A program made the translations under genes and the position numbers. Shown piece by piece: positions 26,191 through 35,911 of a stretch of DNA of 64,000 nucleotides. The DNA is from Pseudoalteromonas luteoviolacea (GTDB lineage Bacteria > Pseudomonadota > Gammaproteobacteria > Enterobacterales > Alteromonadaceae), in NCBI RefSeq assembly GCF_021654285.1, contig NZ_JAKFZS010000004.1, positions 62,001 to 126,000 on the forward strand, given 5' to 3'. Below the pieces are notes generated by a model. The model had not been told where the DNA came from, ran no database searches, and saw only the letters and a program-made list of their open reading frames with translations. How positions within the stretch are numbered: the stretch's first letter is position 1; every line of letters starts with the position of its first letter.

Positions 26191-28002
26191 ATGAAAAAGC
26201 TATTTATATCGAGTTTACTCGCCTCAATTCTGTCTGGTTGTGGAGGTTCTGACTCTGAGCCGAATACTGCACCTACGCTTACTGGTAATTTAGAACATGA
26301 AGTATTGGCGTTAGAGTCAAATACCTTTACATTCACTTTAAATGATAAAGAATCAGATAAGATATCTGTGACAATGTCTGATAACCATAATTGGGTAGTT
26401 AAGTCTAATGGTCCTGAAACATTAACGATTACTGTGAACCCAGACTTATTCTCTGTGGGAGAGCACGTTATAACCATGACGCTCTTTGATGGAAAAGCCA
26501 GTGCTGATTATGATTTAAAGATCATGGTTAAAGATAACCCTCAAAAGTGGGAAGAAATTGATGTCAGCTATGAATCTTTGGTTGGTGGCTGGGAAAGCCA
26601 AGATAAAAAAAGTATTTTTGCTTTCAGCAGTGAACATCAAGGGGTAGCTATTCATGATAACCAGTTCACTTACCTATCTTATGGCTCAGAAGGTTCTGAA
26701 AACTCAGGGCTGCAGCAGATAAAGTGTTACGTTAAAAAGTATGAGTGTAAATTGGGTGAGCTTGATTATGCGCCTTTCCCATTTCGTGTAATTGCGCAGT
26801 CAGGTTCGCAGATCCGTGTTGTATATGAAGGTGGTGCTGAACAGCAGGTCGTCAAGACGTTGATAAAGCAAGATATGCCTCAGATTTCTCAATCTATGGA
26901 ATACCACGTGCCTTATCATGGAGATAGAAACTCTTCGAGTTTTTTGGTTGGACACATTGATTTTGAAAATCAAAAAGCGGATTTCTCACTGGATATATTA
27001 AAAGCTCGATTCTATGGCAGTCCGCAATTAAATAGCATCAGAGTCGGTGCAGAAATCGTGAACAATCAAATTGGTAATATTGTTGAGAAATCAATAGAAA
27101 AATATAATGACTATTACAGGGATGATGTGACATATCGCCCACAACACTATGCTTATGAGCATCAGTACAATTCGCTAGATATTTTATACGGTTCTGAACA
27201 ATTTACGATATTTGATCTTAATTATCAGAGAGTGCTTGTTCCAGATGCAGATCGCAGTGAAGAACTTTCAGCAAAGATAAAATCTTCATTTACGCCAAAA
27301 AATAGTATTAGCGTTATAACTCATGCTAATAGAGTTAAGGATTTTAGCGTTGAATATGGCAAGCCGTATTTTTCTCAATTTTATTTGAATAACCAAGTAG
27401 AAGAGGAGTCTTTTGCTCGATATCGAGGAACATATTTTACGGTTAGTGATGAGCACTCTGGCAAGCTAATGATAGGTAGCACTGAACGAGAAGCAACAGA
27501 ACAAGATGTCTTATTGGATATTGCAAATGGAAACATAGCGATTGACTATGAAGGGATCATTTCTAATATTGGTGTTTTTAAAGTAGCGAATGGTACTGAG
27601 CACTTTTTGACAACTGTCGTGACTAACCAGGGTCATGTCACGCCATATCAATTTGCAAACCTGCTCACTGAGTTCGAAGAAGGGTTCGGGAAATCAGATT
27701 TTTTAAGCACGTCGTTTGAATATGAGGATGGTAGTATTTATAAATTCTCAGAAACAGAGCTGAGAGTGTATGAGACAGAGTCATCTTATTCAACACAGAT
27801 GGTAGCTTATCAAGACGATGGCAGTGTGATCACCGCATATTGTTCAGGAGAGCTGGTGGATAACGCGTGCCCGGATGAAGGCTTTAGGGTATTGAATCAG
27901 TATCGCATTGTTAATGAGACTCTCACACACGTAGTGATGCAGAAACGCGTGTTCTTTGGGGATAAAAATATTAACTTAATTTATAAAATGAAGAAGCTGT
28001 AA
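26191..28002 (+). CDS. Hypothetical lipoprotein with N-terminal Ig-like domain
   Basis: A 603-residue predicted lipoprotein (ILSGCGGSDSE, Cys17). Residues about 28-112 look like an Ig/cadherin-type beta-sandwich (NTAPTLTGN, then FTLNDKESDKISVTMSD). The remaining 490 residues are beta-rich and acidic and not recognised. Paired Cys (CYVKKYEC; CSGELVDNAC) may form disulfides. It has its own terminator, and about 290 bp of very AT-rich DNA precede it. It is probably a surface or periplasmic protein of narrow distribution. Confidence 0.7.
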   Translation: MKKLFISSLLASILSGCGGSDSEPNTAPTLTGNLEHEVLALESNTFTFTLNDKESDKISVTMSDNHNWVVKSNGPETLTITVNPDLFSVGEHVITMTLFDGKASADYDLKIMVKDNPQKWEEIDVSYESLVGGWESQDKKSIFAFSSEHQGVAIHDNQFTYLSYGSEGSENSGLQQIKCYVKKYECKLGELDYAPFPFRVIAQSGSQIRVVYEGGAEQQVVKTLIKQDMPQISQSMEYHVPYHGDRNSSSFLVGHIDFENQKADFSLDILKARFYGSPQLNSIRVGAEIVNNQIGNIVEKSIEKYNDYYRDDVTYRPQHYAYEHQYNSLDILYGSEQFTIFDLNYQRVLVPDADRSEELSAKIKSSFTPKNSISVITHANRVKDFSVEYGKPYFSQFYLNNQVEEESFARYRGTYFTVSDEHSGKLMIGSTEREATEQDVLLDIANGNIAIDYEGIISNIGVFKVANGTEHFLTTVVTNQGHVTPYQFANLLTEFEEGFGKSDFLSTSFEYEDGSIYKFSETELRVYETESSYSTQMVAYQDDGSVITAYCSGELVDNACPDEGFRVLNQYRIVNETLTHVVMQKRVFFGDKNINLIYKMKKL

Positions 28003-28010
28003 TTTTAATT

Positions 28011-28047
28011 GAAATAGAGGGTTGATATATATTCGACTCTCTATTTC
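28011..28047 (+). terminator. Terminator after the orphan lipoprotein
   Basis: A 15-bp stem (28011-28025 with 28033-28047, two G-T pairs) and a 7-nt loop, 8 bp after the stop codon. Confidence 0.65.
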
Positions 28048-28268
28048 GAGTATTCAACTATCCAAATTACATTTCAAACCTGCTGTATTGTGCTTTTATT
28101 AACGGCAAACAGTTCTATATGATTTTTGCGCAAAGTTTTTGATTGCTGTTCTAAACTGAGTTGGTCATCAATACCGTTCTAAATGATCAGTAAGCCCGTT
28201 AACTTAGAAGCAAAAATCATCGTTATTACTTTGAGACACAATGAAAAACTGGATGAACAGAAATGAGT

Positions 28269-29051
28269 TTATTGAATCGCCAGCGGCTCTTCTTCTCTCA
28301 AGGTCAGGACTTCATAGCCTGTCTCTGTAACCAAAATGGTATGTTCCCACTGAGCTGATAATTTTCTATCTCGTGTCACAACGGTCCAGCCATCTTTTAA
28401 GGTTTTCACCTTGTGTTGGCCTTGATTGACCATAGGTTCAATAGTAAATGTCATGCCAGCTTGTAGAGTTAACCCTTCATTAGGTTTGCCAAAGTGAAGC
28501 ACATCAGGCCCTTCATGCATCTCAGTGCCTATGCCATGACCGCAAAACTCTCTGACAATACTATAGCCATGTCGCTGCGCATATGACTGAATTGCATAGC
28601 CAATATCTCCCAGTTTTACACCAGGTTTAACTTGTTTTATACCTTGCCACATGGCTTCGTAGGTGGTTTTTACAAGCTTTTTAGCAAGTCCTTGAGCGGC
28701 CTCCATGACGTACATTTTACTGGAGTCGGCAAGGTAACCATCACATTTGAGCGTGATATCAACATTGATGATATCGGTCGATTTTATTTTTTGGTTCGCT
28801 TTTGGCATACCATGACAAACAACTTCATTAAGTGACGTATTGACTGCATATGGGTAGCCATATTGACCTTTGGTTGACGGAATTGCTTTAAGCTCATCTG
28901 TGATATAGGCTTCGACAAAGTCGTTCACTTCCATCGTGGTGACACCAGGTTTGATGAAGCCATCCAGAGCTTTAAACACGGCTGCTAACATCTGTCCGGA
29001 GCGTCGCATTTTAACGATTTGATCTTGATCCTTAATTATCACTGCTTTCAT
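28269..29051 (-). CDS. map: Type I methionine aminopeptidase (second-copy type)
   Basis: A 260-residue enzyme that removes N-terminal Met from nascent proteins. The five metal ligands are visible: D in NVDITLKCDG, D in LADSSKMY, H in CGHGIGTEMH, E in FTIEPM and E in QWEHTILV. The usual housekeeping map is next to rpsB; this one overlaps by 20 bp an upstream ParD-like gene, a pairing I have seen in other gammaproteobacteria. It is therefore probably an accessory copy. Confidence 0.93.
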   Translation of the reverse strand: MKAVIIKDQDQIVKMRRSGQMLAAVFKALDGFIKPGVTTMEVNDFVEAYITDELKAIPSTKGQYGYPYAVNTSLNEVVCHGMPKANQKIKSTDIINVDITLKCDGYLADSSKMYVMEAAQGLAKKLVKTTYEAMWQGIKQVKPGVKLGDIGYAIQSYAQRHGYSIVREFCGHGIGTEMHEGPDVLHFGKPNEGLTLQAGMTFTIEPMVNQGQHKVKTLKDGWTVVTRDRKLSAQWEHTILVTETGYEVLTLREEEPLAIQ

Positions 29052-29238
29052 ATTGCTTCTTTTTTACTTGCTCTAATTCTATTTGTATTAACTGTGCGAA
29101 CGGCTTGTCCGGGTTTTGCTCAGCTAGGCGGCCCATTTTCAACCAAAATTCAGCTTGTGAATTGATTGAGCGAGACATCACTTGGCTAGCTAGGCGGATC
29201 TCTTCATGCAGTTCTTCGGAAATTTTTACAATACCCAT
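29032..29238 (-). CDS. ParD-like small protein
   Basis: A 68-residue protein with a ribbon-helix-helix-like N terminus (MGIVKISEELHEEIRLAS) followed by SINSQAEFWLKMGRLAEQNP, a pattern of the ParD_like family. No ParE-type toxin is adjacent; instead its last 20 bp overlap the methionine aminopeptidase gene. It may regulate that operon. The toxin-antitoxin label is by family resemblance only. Confidence 0.75.
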   Translation of the reverse strand: MGIVKISEELHEEIRLASQVMSRSINSQAEFWLKMGRLAEQNPDKPFAQLIQIELEQVKKKQYESSDN

Positions 29239-29383
29239 TTTTATACGTTATGTAGCATTTTGTATGTAAATCATATTTTCTTTTGCTACTTTATTCAACT
29301 AAAAATATGTAATGTATAAAATGGCAATTTGAATAGACTTAGAGAACAGGATTATTGCAGATTTGGATTGAAATTTTAGACAT

Positions 29384-29417
29384 AAAAAAACGCCCAGTAA
29401 TGTGTGAATCTGGGCGT
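29384..29417 (-). terminator. Rho-independent terminator (rsmF 3' region or sRNA)
   Basis: A perfect 8-bp stem (29390-29397 with 29410-29417) with a 12-nt loop and a 7-nt T-tract on the minus strand. Confidence 0.85.
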
Positions 29418-29487
29418 AGGGGAAGGCTCATTTGGAGCCGTGCGCTAACTTAAACACCTTCTAAAACATAAGGGAGAAGTAGAAAGT
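29384..29487 (-). ncRNA. Candidate small RNA with its own promoter and terminator
   Basis: On the minus strand a promoter-like pair (TTGTAA at 29523-29518, TACACT at 29499-29494, spacing 18) is followed by about 104 nt without an ORF. That segment ends in a small GGCTC/GAGCC hairpin (29425-29439) and a strong terminator. It lies 127 bp beyond the rsmF stop on the same strand, so it could equally be the end of the rsmF mRNA. Confidence 0.35.
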
Positions 29488-29613
29488 CCTTTAAGTGTAG
29501 TAAATGCATTACAAAAGTTACAAACAGAATGACATTTTTAAAACATAATAAAAACAGAGTGTTGCGCTCATATGAATTAATAATCTTAAAGTTGTCAAAA
29601 AGTTCTAATCAGG

Positions 29614-31065
29614 TTATACCCAAGTTATTAACTGACCTTGTGCAATTAAATCTCTAGGGAGGTTATTTTTAATCTTCGCCTTTTGCCATTTGCCAAGACC
29701 CACAGGGGCACCGCACAGAGTCAGTATGACTTCGCCCGTCTCATTAGTCGGTTTTTCTAAACGTACATCTTTACCTTGGAAGTAGTCTACAGCCTGTTTT
29801 TCAGTAAGTGCATGTACATTTTCAGTCGCTAAATGTCCAAGTGCGGTGGCAAGCTCATGTTCTAACCGCACACCATTTTTGTGGATTGCGCCTATTTTTA
29901 TTCCCAAGCGCGCATATTTTATTTTGTTTTGCACATCTGCAAGCTTTTCGGGAAATAGCCATAGCTCTTTATCGCGCTGCATGAGCGCACCTGGAAGCTG
30001 TTTAATCTTAAATTGCTTCTTTAAATAGCTCGCGAAGGTGTTGTGTGCTTTAGTTGGAAAAGCTTCAAAAGGAAACGCCCCTTTTTTTCGCTGTTGATCG
30101 TGGTGTTCAACAGAGGCGAGCTTTTTAAATTTTGCTATGAAGAAACCTTCACTATCAAAAATCTGTGGCCAGACATGCAAGTATCCCTCGCTTGTGGTGG
30201 CTTGACTCGCATTGTTAAAAAGGTCGTCAAGTGGCGTGATTTCTACAGCACCTGAAAATTCTTCTAGTAAAAATGAGCACACTTGTTGGTTTTCTAAAGG
30301 GGTCAGTGTACAAGTTGAGTACACTAAACTACCGCCAGGTTTTAGCGCTAAAAAGGCACTTTTGATCAGGCTTTTTTGCACATCGCTGATATCGATATTA
30401 GATTCTATTGACCAATTTTTAAGTGCGTTTGCATCTTTTCTTACAGTGCCTTCACCTGAGCATGGCGCGTCAAGCTGTATGTGATCAAAGCACTCATACA
30501 TGTAGTCGCCAAATATTTTGCCATCAAAATGTGATAATGCACAGTTTGCTGCCCCCATTCGCTTCATATTGGCGGCAAGCACTTTTAACCGAGAAGATGA
30601 GAATTCATTGGCAACCAATAGGCCTTGGTTATTCATTAAGGCACAAAGCTGTGAGGTTTTAGAGCCCGGAGCCGCAGCCATATCGAGCACAGCATATTGA
30701 TCAGTGTCCATATTTTCTATTTCAGATCGTAATGCTAAAGGCGGGAGCATTGAGCTTGCTTCTTGCACATAAATACAGCCACTGAGATGTAAGGCTGTAT
30801 TACCTATAGGCAGGTTCGCTTGCTCTTCTTCGCTGCGACTGATCCAAAAGCCCTCTGGGCACCAAGGCACAGGTGTTATTTGCCAACCGAGTGCTTTTGC
30901 TTCGAGTTTAAAATCATCGACGGACATTTTGAGTGTATTGACGCGTATAGACAGCCTAAGAGGTTTTTGGCAATGCTCAATGAAGTCATCTAAATTTAAA
31001 TGCTCAGGTAGGTAGGTTTTAACATCTTCGATAAAGTTTTCTGGGATGTAGGTATTCTTATCCAA
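29614..31065 (-). CDS. rsmF: 16S rRNA (cytosine1407-C5)-methyltransferase RsmF
   Basis: A 483-residue Rossmann-fold rRNA methyltransferase. Motifs: [11 protein letters not shown] (N-terminal), SAM-binding [13 protein letters not shown], the catalytic Cys region [13 protein letters not shown] and second Cys in [14 protein letters not shown], followed by a PUA-like C-terminal extension (about 320-480), as in E. coli YebU. The start is a TTG at 31065; no in-frame ATG gives a better N-terminal match, and the first residues align with E. coli RsmF. Confidence 0.93.
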   Translation of the reverse strand: MDKNTYIPENFIEDVKTYLPEHLNLDDFIEHCQKPLRLSIRVNTLKMSVDDFKLEAKALGWQITPVPWCPEGFWISRSEEEQANLPIGNTALHLSGCIYVQEASSMLPPLALRSEIENMDTDQYAVLDMAAAPGSKTSQLCALMNNQGLLVANEFSSSRLKVLAANMKRMGAANCALSHFDGKIFGDYMYECFDHIQLDAPCSGEGTVRKDANALKNWSIESNIDISDVQKSLIKSAFLALKPGGSLVYSTCTLTPLENQQVCSFLLEEFSGAVEITPLDDLFNNASQATTSEGYLHVWPQIFDSEGFFIAKFKKLASVEHHDQQRKKGAFPFEAFPTKAHNTFASYLKKQFKIKQLPGALMQRDKELWLFPEKLADVQNKIKYARLGIKIGAIHKNGVRLEHELATALGHLATENVHALTEKQAVDYFQGKDVRLEKPTNETGEVILTLCGAPVGLGKWQKAKIKNNLPRDLIAQGQLITWV

Positions 31066-31143
31066 TCTAAAGTACTCGAAACAACTGGGATTTGTTGTAG
31101 TTTATCATCAATCGGTAATGAGCAGGAAAGATTTAACGAGTAA

Positions 31144-31176
31144 GCAAACGTTGCCGTATGAAAAGACAACGTTTGC
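31144..31176 (-). terminator. Hairpin downstream of the RiPP-like peptide gene
   Basis: A perfect 10-bp inverted repeat (31144-31153 with 31167-31176) with a 13-nt loop, 17 bp after the peptide's stop codon. It has no T-tract, so terminator function is probable only. Confidence 0.5.
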
Positions 31177-31192
31177 ATGTTCAGTGGCTCAA

Positions 31193-31351
31193 TTATGGCG
31201 TCTCGGAATCGCAGTGGTAGTAGGTTTCACATTCTTGTGTTGGGCCATTACTTAAGCCCGCGCCCCCGACCAGTGGAGTCAGTTTTCTATCAAGTGGTAG
31301 GCTATCATAACTCAATTTTTTCAAAGGCTTTTTGGTGACTTTAAGCTTCAT
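31193..31351 (-). CDS. RiPP-like precursor peptide, 52 residues
   Basis: A small gene with a strong RBS (AAAGGAG, 8 bp before the ATG at 31351). The peptide starts MKLKVTKKPLKKLSYD, is basic up to residue 12, and has a Gly-Gly at 29-30 in TPLVGGAG. The short polar tail holds two Cys, C41 and C47 (TQECETYYHCD). A basic leader, Gly-Gly boundary and short Cys/Ser/Thr-rich core are typical of RiPP precursors. It has a clear relative in this window at 10835-10988, which is frameshifted. No lanthionine synthetase, radical SAM enzyme, peptidase or dedicated exporter is in the window. Product and role are unknown. Its neighbours (rsmF, ArsJ genes) look unrelated. Confidence 0.75.
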   Translation of the reverse strand: MKLKVTKKPLKKLSYDSLPLDRKLTPLVGGAGLSNGPTQECETYYHCDSETP

Positions 31352-31473
31352 AGTGATTAACTCCTTTCAAATTAACATTGCTTTTTACTTCTAATTTCAT
31401 GTTAGTAAATCGCGAAAAAGTTTCAAATAAAATTAATAAAAATGATACAAAATCATTACAAGTGAGTGTTTGC

Positions 31474-31509
31474 ATATATGGAAAAATGAATATATGATTT
31501 TCCGTATAT
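31474..31509. promoter_or_regulatory. Inverted repeat upstream of the ArsJ operon
   Basis: ATATATGGAAAA (31474-31485) and TTTTCCGTATAT (31498-31509) match at 11 of 12 positions with a 12-nt spacer. It lies about 160 bp before the GAPDH gene and could be an operator for an ArsR-type repressor encoded elsewhere or a terminator. A second small repeat (AATGAT/ATCATT, 31441-31457) is next to it. Confidence 0.35.
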
Positions 31510-31668
31510 TGTAAATATCCTCATCAATAGACATAATTTTGTCTGCATGGCGTACTGAGATACTTAATGTCGGTACTAACGCAAAGTGAGGCGTGTTAAT
31601 TAAAGTTGCTGGGCGCATTGTCAACAGTCATAACGACATATGCGAATGGCTAAATAATGGGAGAAAAG

Positions 31669-32682
31669 ATGATGGCAATTAAAGTTGGGATCAATGGCTT
31701 TGGCAGAATGGGCCGATTGACTATGCGTGCACTGTGGAATTCGCCAGGTATAGAGTTGGTGAAGATAAATGATCCCGCAGGCGATGCACTTACTTTAGCA
31801 CATTTGATGAACTTTGATTCTGTACACGGCAAGTGGCAACATGAGGCGTTGAGTGAGGGCAGTGAGATGATCATTGGCGATCAGCGCATTGCAGTAACGC
31901 AGCAAGTGTCCGTTACTGATAATGACTGGTCGATGTGTGACCTTGTAATAGAAGCCTCAGGTAAGATTAAAACCAAAGAGAAGCTCGCTGCTTTTTTTGC
32001 TCAAGGTGTGAAGCAAGTGGTTGTGACTGCACCAGTCAAAGAAGAGGGGGTATTAAATGTTGTGATGGGTGTAAACCACACGGATTACGATGTTGAGCAG
32101 CATCCGATAGTGACAGCGGCTTCTTGTACGACTAACTGCTTAGCGCCCGTTGTTAAAGTGCTACAGGATAATATTGGCATTAAACACGGCTCGATGACGA
32201 CAATCCACGATATTACCAATACACAGACCATCATTGACGCACCGCATAAAGATTTGCGCCGTGCGCGTTCATGCGGCACGAGTCTTATTCCAACGACGAC
32301 GGGCTCAGCAACGGCAATCACGCATATTTTCCCTGAGCTGAAGGGTAAGTTAAATGGTCACGCTGTGAGAGTACCTCTAACGAATGCTTCGATTACGGAT
32401 TGCGTATTTGAAGTCAATCGTGAAACCAGTATCGAAGAGGTTAACAGCTGGATGGAGCAAGCTTCAAACGGTGAACTTGCAGGCGTATTAGGGTATGAAA
32501 CGCGTCCACTTGTATCAATAGATTATAAAACGGACCCAAGAAGTGCCATAGTTGATGCGCCATCAACTATGGTGGTCAATGGCACGCAAGTTAAATTATA
32601 CGTTTGGTATGATAACGAGTGGGGCTATGCAAATAGAACCGCAGATTTAGTCCGTTTGGTTATCGATAAGCGCTGGGGATAA
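31669..32682 (+). CDS. ArsJ-associated glyceraldehyde-3-phosphate dehydrogenase
   Basis: A 337-residue GAPDH. The NAD site is [11 protein letters not shown], and the catalytic Cys is in [11 protein letters not shown] (Cys152 counted from the ATG at 31672). In this subgroup the enzyme uses arsenate in place of phosphate to make 1-arseno-3-phosphoglycerate, which ArsJ exports. The arsJ gene follows after 4 bp. The start is at 31669 or 31672 because GGGAGA precedes them; an in-frame ATG at 31657 precedes that RBS. Central glycolytic GAPDH is normally elsewhere, so this copy is most likely for detoxification. Confidence 0.9.
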   Translation: MMAIKVGINGFGRMGRLTMRALWNSPGIELVKINDPAGDALTLAHLMNFDSVHGKWQHEALSEGSEMIIGDQRIAVTQQVSVTDNDWSMCDLVIEASGKIKTKEKLAAFFAQGVKQVVVTAPVKEEGVLNVVMGVNHTDYDVEQHPIVTAASCTTNCLAPVVKVLQDNIGIKHGSMTTIHDITNTQTIIDAPHKDLRRARSCGTSLIPTTTGSATAITHIFPELKGKLNGHAVRVPLTNASITDCVFEVNRETSIEEVNSWMEQASNGELAGVLGYETRPLVSIDYKTDPRSAIVDAPSTMVVNGTQVKLYVWYDNEWGYANRTADLVRLVIDKRWG

Positions 32683-32686
32683 CATC

Positions 32687-33895
32687 ATGACGCAGTCACT
32701 TATGGCAAGGCTATCACCAGAAATTAAGCAGTACCTTGTTATCACTGGTAACTATTGGTCATTCACCTTGACAGATGGTGCGCTGCGTATGTTGGTGGTG
32801 CTGTATTTTCATCAACTGGGATACAGCCCACTGGCGATTGCCTCGTTATTTTTGTTTTATGAAATCTTTGGCGTGGTTACCAATTTATTGGGGGGCTGGT
32901 TAGGCGCACGTCTTGGCTTAAATAAAACCATGAATATAGGGCTATTTTTGCAGATAGTGGCTGTGTCTATGTTGGCATTAGATGAGCAATTGCTGACAAT
33001 TGCCTATGTCATGGTCGCGCAGGCTTTGTCTGGTATTGCCAAAGATCTCAATAAAATGAGTGCCAAAAGTGCCATTAAATTACTGGTTCCGAAAGATCAA
33101 GATAGTACTTTGTATGGGTGGGTAGCACTACTTACTGGTTCAAAAAACGCCTTAAAAGGGGTCGGTTTTTTCCTTGGTGGCTTATTACTGACTTTACTGG
33201 GCTTTCAAGGCGCTTTATGGTTTATGGCAGCAATGCTGACAATCACTTGGATATCAAGCTTAGTGTTGTTGAAGCAAGACTTAGGTAAGAAAAAGAATAA
33301 ACCCAAGTTCAATGAACTGTTTTCTAAAAGTCGCCAGTTAAATCTATTGGCGGCGGCGCGTTTGTTCTTGTTTGCTTCACGCGATGTTTGGTTTGTGGTG
33401 GCTTTACCTGTCTTTTTGGCCTCAACATTTGGTTGGGATCATTGGTGGGTTGGCGGTTTTATGGCGTTTTGGGTTATCGCTTATGGCATAGTCCAAGCGA
33501 ACGCGCCAAAAATCACAGCAAAGCAAGGTGGTAATTACCAACAAGCATTCAAGTGGGTCGCCTTACTGTCAATTATACCAGCTATGCTGGCTTTGGGTTT
33601 GTGGTTAAACTGGCAGCCTAAGATAGTGATTATCGCTGGTTTATTGATATTTGGCGCCGTATTTGCCGTTAACTCATCGTTGCATAGTTTCTTAATCGTG
33701 AAAATCGCTGATAGTGATGGCGTGTCGATGGATGTTGGCTTTTATTACATGGCTAATGCAATGGGCAGATTGTTAGGTACGGTATTATCTGGTCTTGTTT
33801 ATCAGTTTTATGGCCTTGAAGCCTGTTTGATGATTTCAAGTGCAATGCTTATATTGGCAGGTGGGTTTACATATGGACTGAGCAAGCGCGGTTAG
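32687..33895 (+). CDS. arsJ: ArsJ organoarsenical efflux transporter (MFS)
   Basis: A 402-residue major facilitator with about 12 membrane segments. Residues 40-100 and the SGIAKDLNKMSAKSAIK loop resemble ArsJ. It exports 1-arseno-3-phosphoglycerate made by the GAPDH gene immediately upstream (4 bp), giving arsenate resistance. No arsR, arsC or acr3 is present beside it, which is less usual; such a regulator may be elsewhere. Confidence 0.88.
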   Translation: MTQSLMARLSPEIKQYLVITGNYWSFTLTDGALRMLVVLYFHQLGYSPLAIASLFLFYEIFGVVTNLLGGWLGARLGLNKTMNIGLFLQIVAVSMLALDEQLLTIAYVMVAQALSGIAKDLNKMSAKSAIKLLVPKDQDSTLYGWVALLTGSKNALKGVGFFLGGLLLTLLGFQGALWFMAAMLTITWISSLVLLKQDLGKKKNKPKFNELFSKSRQLNLLAAARLFLFASRDVWFVVALPVFLASTFGWDHWWVGGFMAFWVIAYGIVQANAPKITAKQGGNYQQAFKWVALLSIIPAMLALGLWLNWQPKIVIIAGLLIFGAVFAVNSSLHSFLIVKIADSDGVSMDVGFYYMANAMGRLLGTVLSGLVYQFYGLEACLMISSAMLILAGGFTYGLSKRG

Positions 33896-33919
33896 GCGCT
33901 TGCTGAATTTCACTAAAGA

Positions 33920-35911
33920 CTAGTGTAATTGCTGAGGCAGTTTAAAGGCTGATGTAACCTGTTTCAGGGTTTTAGATTGCTTATCTAGTTCAAGGCTCGC
34001 GCTGGTAACTTGATCTGCACCTGCAGCGTTATCAATAGCCGCTTGTCTAATTGACTCAACATTATATGAAATCTCTTCCGTCGTCGCAGATTGCTCTTGA
34101 GCCGCCTGAGCAATGGTTTGCGCACTCAGTGCTATTTGATTGATTTGATGTACACTTTGCTCAAGTAAAGAGGCGCTGTCATTGGCTGCTGTGATCGTCT
34201 GTTTAGTCGCTTCAGCGGATGCATGCATCTCAGATACGGCTGTTTGTGATGTAGACTGAAGATTGGCAATCATATTTTCAATGTCGGCAGTAGATGCTTG
34301 AGTTTTTTGTGCAAGCTGTCTGACTTCGTCAGCAACAACGGCAAATCCACGCCCATGCTCTCCTGCTCGCGCAGCTTCAATGGCTGCGTTGAGTGCGAGC
34401 AAGTTAGTCTGCTCAGTCACAGCTTGGATAACTTCGATAACGCGGCTGATATTTTGCGTATTGTACTCAACTTCTTTAATGGCCGTTTCTGAGTTCTCAA
34501 CGGCGGTGCTGAGCGCTTCCATTTGTACGACTGTATCTCTGAGAGTTTGGTTTGCTGACAAAGATGTTTTTTCTGCATCCAAGCTTAAATCGGCAACATT
34601 ACGCGCATTGGTTGCTACTTCATCGATAGAGTGAGACGTTTGCTGAATTGCTTCGGCGACTTGCTCAATATTGGCATGCTGCTCTTGTAAGCTAGCGTTT
34701 GCTTGTTCACTGGCAGCACTTGTCTGTGTGGCTGTAGAAGCCAGCTGTGCTGTGGTTTCAACTATGGTGCCTATCACGCTAGTTAAATAGGTGTTCATCT
34801 GTCGCATTGCGCCATACACACCAATGGCGTTCTCGTCACGGCCAAACTGCTCTCTTAGGTCACCTGCAGCGATCCGCTCACTGATCTTGCGCATTTCAAT
34901 TGGCTCACCACCAAGTGGCTTTAAAACCGAACGGGCGATCAATACCGTTGCTCCAGCGACTGATAAAACAGTTAATAAAAAGATAAGGGCAATAATCCAG
35001 TAGAGTTTATAAACTGGCGCAAAAGCTTCGGCTTTGTCTATTTCAGCCAAAAGTACCCATTTTAATCCAGCGAATGTATAAGGAAGATAAGCGGATAAAA
35101 CAGGGTTGCCATTATAATCGATAATAATTTCTGTATCAGAGATCCCTTGTAAGCCTCGGCGAACAGCGACGGTATCGACACCATTTGCTTCAACCGATCC
35201 AGCAAAACTAGCAATGACGGTATGATTAATTGGATCTAAAAATGAATCTGAACGCATGCGGAAATCATTACCAACAAGATATGACTCACCAGTTTCTCCC
35301 ATGCCATCACGCTGTTGCATAATGGCGTTTATCGCATCGATTGAAAGTTGTAGTGCAAGTACCGAGTTGACTTGACCGTCAATTATGACGGGAATACCAA
35401 TGAAGGCAGCAGGGTCATTATTGCTCGGTGCATACGCACTGTAGTCGGCTAAGATAAACTTTCTTGCTGAAATGACTTGAGTAAACAAAGTAGCTAGCCC
35501 TGAGTTATTGAACGGGCCAGTAACAAGATTGGTGTTGTAATCAGACTCTTTAGCAACTGTATAGCTAATTAAGCCATCGCGTTCTATCACGAAAAAGTCG
35601 TAAAACCCCTTCTCATTGATGAAGGTGTCAAAAAGGCTGTGATAGTTATGAGCCAGGTCTGAGTTTGACAGGGTAGGGTTTTGCTCAACGAGAAGTTGCC
35701 ATTTTTTTGCGATAACTGATAAGTCACCTTTTCTTGCATTAAGGTAATCATCAATTTGTTTGTGTTTTATTTGTTTGATGGAAGTAAGCTGATTATATGC
35801 CTGTTTTTCAAGTGCTGTGGAGGCGGTCCACAAAGAGACCATCGCCAGTATACCTGCTGGTATTAGACCAATGAGCATAAATGAAATGAGTAATCGAGTT
35901 TTGATCAGCAT
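33920..35911 (-). CDS. Methyl-accepting chemotaxis protein
   Basis: A 663-residue transmembrane chemoreceptor. TM1 is about 8-28, followed by a periplasmic dCache-like ligand-binding domain (about 35-285), TM2 at about 298-320, a HAMP region and a long coiled coil. The cytoplasmic tip is the highly conserved [19 protein letters not shown] and [16 protein letters not shown]. No C-terminal CheR-binding pentapeptide is seen (it ends FKLPQQLH). The ligand is unknown. It is monocistronic and convergent with arsJ at 24 bp. Confidence 0.93.
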   Translation of the reverse strand: MLIKTRLLISFMLIGLIPAGILAMVSLWTASTALEKQAYNQLTSIKQIKHKQIDDYLNARKGDLSVIAKKWQLLVEQNPTLSNSDLAHNYHSLFDTFINEKGFYDFFVIERDGLISYTVAKESDYNTNLVTGPFNNSGLATLFTQVISARKFILADYSAYAPSNNDPAAFIGIPVIIDGQVNSVLALQLSIDAINAIMQQRDGMGETGESYLVGNDFRMRSDSFLDPINHTVIASFAGSVEANGVDTVAVRRGLQGISDTEIIIDYNGNPVLSAYLPYTFAGLKWVLLAEIDKAEAFAPVYKLYWIIALIFLLTVLSVAGATVLIARSVLKPLGGEPIEMRKISERIAAGDLREQFGRDENAIGVYGAMRQMNTYLTSVIGTIVETTAQLASTATQTSAASEQANASLQEQHANIEQVAEAIQQTSHSIDEVATNARNVADLSLDAEKTSLSANQTLRDTVVQMEALSTAVENSETAIKEVEYNTQNISRVIEVIQAVTEQTNLLALNAAIEAARAGEHGRGFAVVADEVRQLAQKTQASTADIENMIANLQSTSQTAVSEMHASAEATKQTITAANDSASLLEQSVHQINQIALSAQTIAQAAQEQSATTEEISYNVESIRQAAIDNAAGADQVTSASLELDKQSKTLKQVTSAFKLPQQLH

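Noticed and set aside
28240-28360. Plus-strand frame overlapping the end of map
   Set aside because: No RBS, and most of it is antisense to conserved map codons.
29032-29238. Complete toxin-antitoxin module at the ParD-like gene
   Set aside because: No ParE- or RelE-like toxin frame on either side; only map overlaps it.
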